From the NCBI GenBank assembly GCA_016490735.1, contig JAEMWC010000051.1, forward strand, positions 1,803,319-1,867,318: a stretch of DNA of 64,000 nt, read 5' to 3'. This document shows, in pieces, positions 62,346 through 64,000 of this stretch; the stretch's first letter is position 1, and every line of letters starts with the position of its first letter. Source of the stretch: Pachyseris speciosa. Its lineage: Eukaryota > Cnidaria > Anthozoa > Scleractinia > Pachyseridae. The position numbers and the translations under genes were made by a program. The notes under the pieces were generated by a model. It was not told the DNA's origin and ran no database searches. It worked only from the letters and a program-made list of their open reading frames with translations.

Positions 62346-64000
62346 TCAAGCTGTTGTTTCGACGTTAAGAGTGGAGTCCGCAGTTTCAGACTTGTTTTTG
62401 TGCTTATAATGGCTGCTTAACAGTCCTTTTAGTTGTTCTTCTGTAAGAGTGTGATAAAACGAACGCTCACGGAAAGTGTCTGATAGGTATTCCTCCAGCA
62501 GACTGATTAAGTACACGAAAGTTGGCCGTGCTTTGGCATTGAACTGCCAACAAAGCGCCATCATCTCATATCTGAAAACACATAAAACATGGATTTTACT
62601 GGAATAATTGACCGTATCCGAAAACTAAACCACATGGAATCACGTTGCCAGTCAAGAGGCTGGAAGAAAAGTGCAATAATGAGCCAATCAGAAGTCTTGG
62701 TAAGCACATGAAAACTAATAACAATGATGACGATGATGATGATGATGATGATGATGCTCTTTTCAAACCTATCGTTTTAGCACTTGGCAAGCTGAATCAC
62801 GAATGGATCGTATCCAACTTGCCCATTTTGCTCAAAAGCGAATAACCTTTTCAGCAAAAAAGGTCTTGCCTCTCTTGATTAATTGGTTCAAACGAATTGA
62901 GTGCATGTTTTTAACCTGTATGAGGCCATGGACCTCAACAGCAAACAATCAAACAAAAATGCCCATGTAGAACCACTGAAAAGGCTATAGTGGTCTTAAA
63001 TCAAACTCACAGCCTCTCGGGGCATTCCTCTGGTTTGTCCATGAGACCTCCATCCACTACATATTTAAGAACTTCCTCATTTGATTTTCCGGGGTATGGT
63101 TGGCTAGCCAACGTAGCCATCTCCCACATAACCACACCAAATGACCTGTTCAAAGAAACCGAAAAACATTGTTAACAAAGGTGTGAGGAAAGTCGGTTCA
63201 AAGAGGCACAGTGGCCAAAAAAGAGGTGAAAAGAGTTGCTAGTAGATACGAGACTCCAGATATCTCCAAAAAATGAAAAGACCCAAGGGGGAGGGGATTT
63301 GGAACTACTACAACCGACATAGAATTTCCCTTTCCACTGCCTCTAGAAAAAGGAAGAGTGCCTTAGGCCTGAGGCGACCCATATTGAATTGAGTGTATGG
63401 AGGTCACCTATGTCTATCATTGTATAATATGTTGTGTTCAATTTTTATACTTCGTTCAATTTCTATTTCCTTTTGTTCTTGTGTATGGTAATGTATACTG
63501 ACGAGTACAAAAACAAAGGAAAATAAAAATTAAACCAAGGATAACATTGAACCAACAACATATACAACAAGAATATATATATGGAAATACGATGAAACAG
63601 CAGAATAACCCGAAATCCTGGTCCAGCAAACGTCTGTTCCCGTAACAACACAAAAGGCAAGTATTTTCACGAGGTTAACTCACCAAACATCGCTGTTACT
63701 TGTGAAAACGCCATCTTTTAATGACTCAGGTGCCATCCACCGCACAGGAAGCAGACCTGAATAGAAGCGGACATTTTTCAATCTACTGCTTCTTCTACAT
63801 CAATGAGAAAAAGTTTAACTTGATTCCTTATTCTAATGGATCGGTAGCAAGTTCTCCCAACCAGGGTAAGAACCAGGCACTGGTGAGGAGGAGTCCAGAG
63901 TAGAAGATGAATGGATAAGGGTGACAGCAAAAGCAGTAAACGTGACTGTGGATCTGTGATGTTTTGTGCAAGAATCATGGGAACATCTTACCTTTTCCTC
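62346..64000 (-). CDS. Insulin/IGF-receptor-type tyrosine kinase, last exons (5' part outside window)
   Basis: Exons at 63992 to beyond 64000, 63684-63756, 63011-63145 and 62346-62571 join in phase (W and L codons split at the junctions). They give [20 protein letters not shown], the end of the activation loop and APE, then [48 protein letters not shown] and [12 protein letters not shown]. These closely follow vertebrate INSR/IGF1R kinase C-lobe sequence. The tail after the kinase is about 45 residues, lysine/serine-rich and ends NVETTA; it has SFYHT where vertebrate receptors have SFYYSEEN. A receptor at the plasma membrane signalling to PI3K/ERK is inferred from the family. Ligand-binding and transmembrane parts are not in the window. 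Confidence 0.9.
62727..62757. repeat. (GAT)n microsatellite
   Basis: About ten GAT units in an intron of the receptor gene. Confidence 0.95.
63425..63575. mobile_element. Small palindromic MITE, copy 2
   Basis: ttgtgttcaatttttatact is inverted around 63525-63555 (aaaattaaaccaaggataac, attgaaccaacaac). It resembles 32425-32560. Confidence 0.6.

Overview
The window is animal nuclear DNA and most likely comes from an anthozoan cnidarian such as a stony coral. This is inferred from intron-rich genes with GT-AG introns, animal-specific families (ULK3, Bcl-2, BH3-only and insulin-receptor-type kinase), and very dense short inverted-repeat elements, tRNA-derived repeats, a BEL/Pao retroelement and a CR1/Jockey-like reverse transcriptase. 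No database search was possible, so the species is not assigned.

Layout. (1) 1-13120, minus: 5' and central part of a ULK3-type autophagy/Hedgehog kinase in 12 visible exons; its introns hold several inverted-repeat elements, one of which carries a reverse-transcriptase fragment. (2) 13338-13733, plus: a one-exon conserved-looking gene sharing a 217-bp divergent promoter with ULK3. (3) 14171-46070, plus: a 10-exon gene whose splice phases close perfectly on a 927-residue protein with three double-stranded RNA-binding domains and a C-terminal Nudix catalytic helix. It is about 32 kb long mainly because of two insertions. Intron 3 contains a ~9.7-kb DNA element with ~1.7-2.0-kb inverted repeats, cargo genes and a nested element. 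Intron 6 contains a decayed BEL/Pao retroelement whose 5' LTR was later split by a Tc1/mariner element. (4) 46071-50422: AT-rich stretch between convergent genes. (5) 50423-55368, minus: a complete two-exon Bcl-2-like protein with BH1, BH2, BH3, a BH4-like segment and a tail anchor. (6) 56400-58526, plus: a BH3-only candidate transcribed away from the Bcl-2 gene. (7) 58573-62165: repeats, including a tRNA-type SINE split by an element that has captured a host first exon. (8) 62346-64000, minus: the 3' end of an insulin/IGF-receptor-type tyrosine kinase.

Functional themes. A pro-survival Bcl-2 homologue and its potential BH3-only antagonist sit head to head about 1 kb apart. ULK3 and the insulin-receptor-like kinase are signalling genes on either side. 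The best candidate for an undescribed system is the dsRBD-Nudix protein, which combines dsRNA recognition with a probable nucleotide/cap hydrolase fold and could act in RNA surveillance or innate immunity. The second is the giant long-inverted-repeat element, with its subterminal repeat arrays, two spliced cargo genes and no recognisable transposase.
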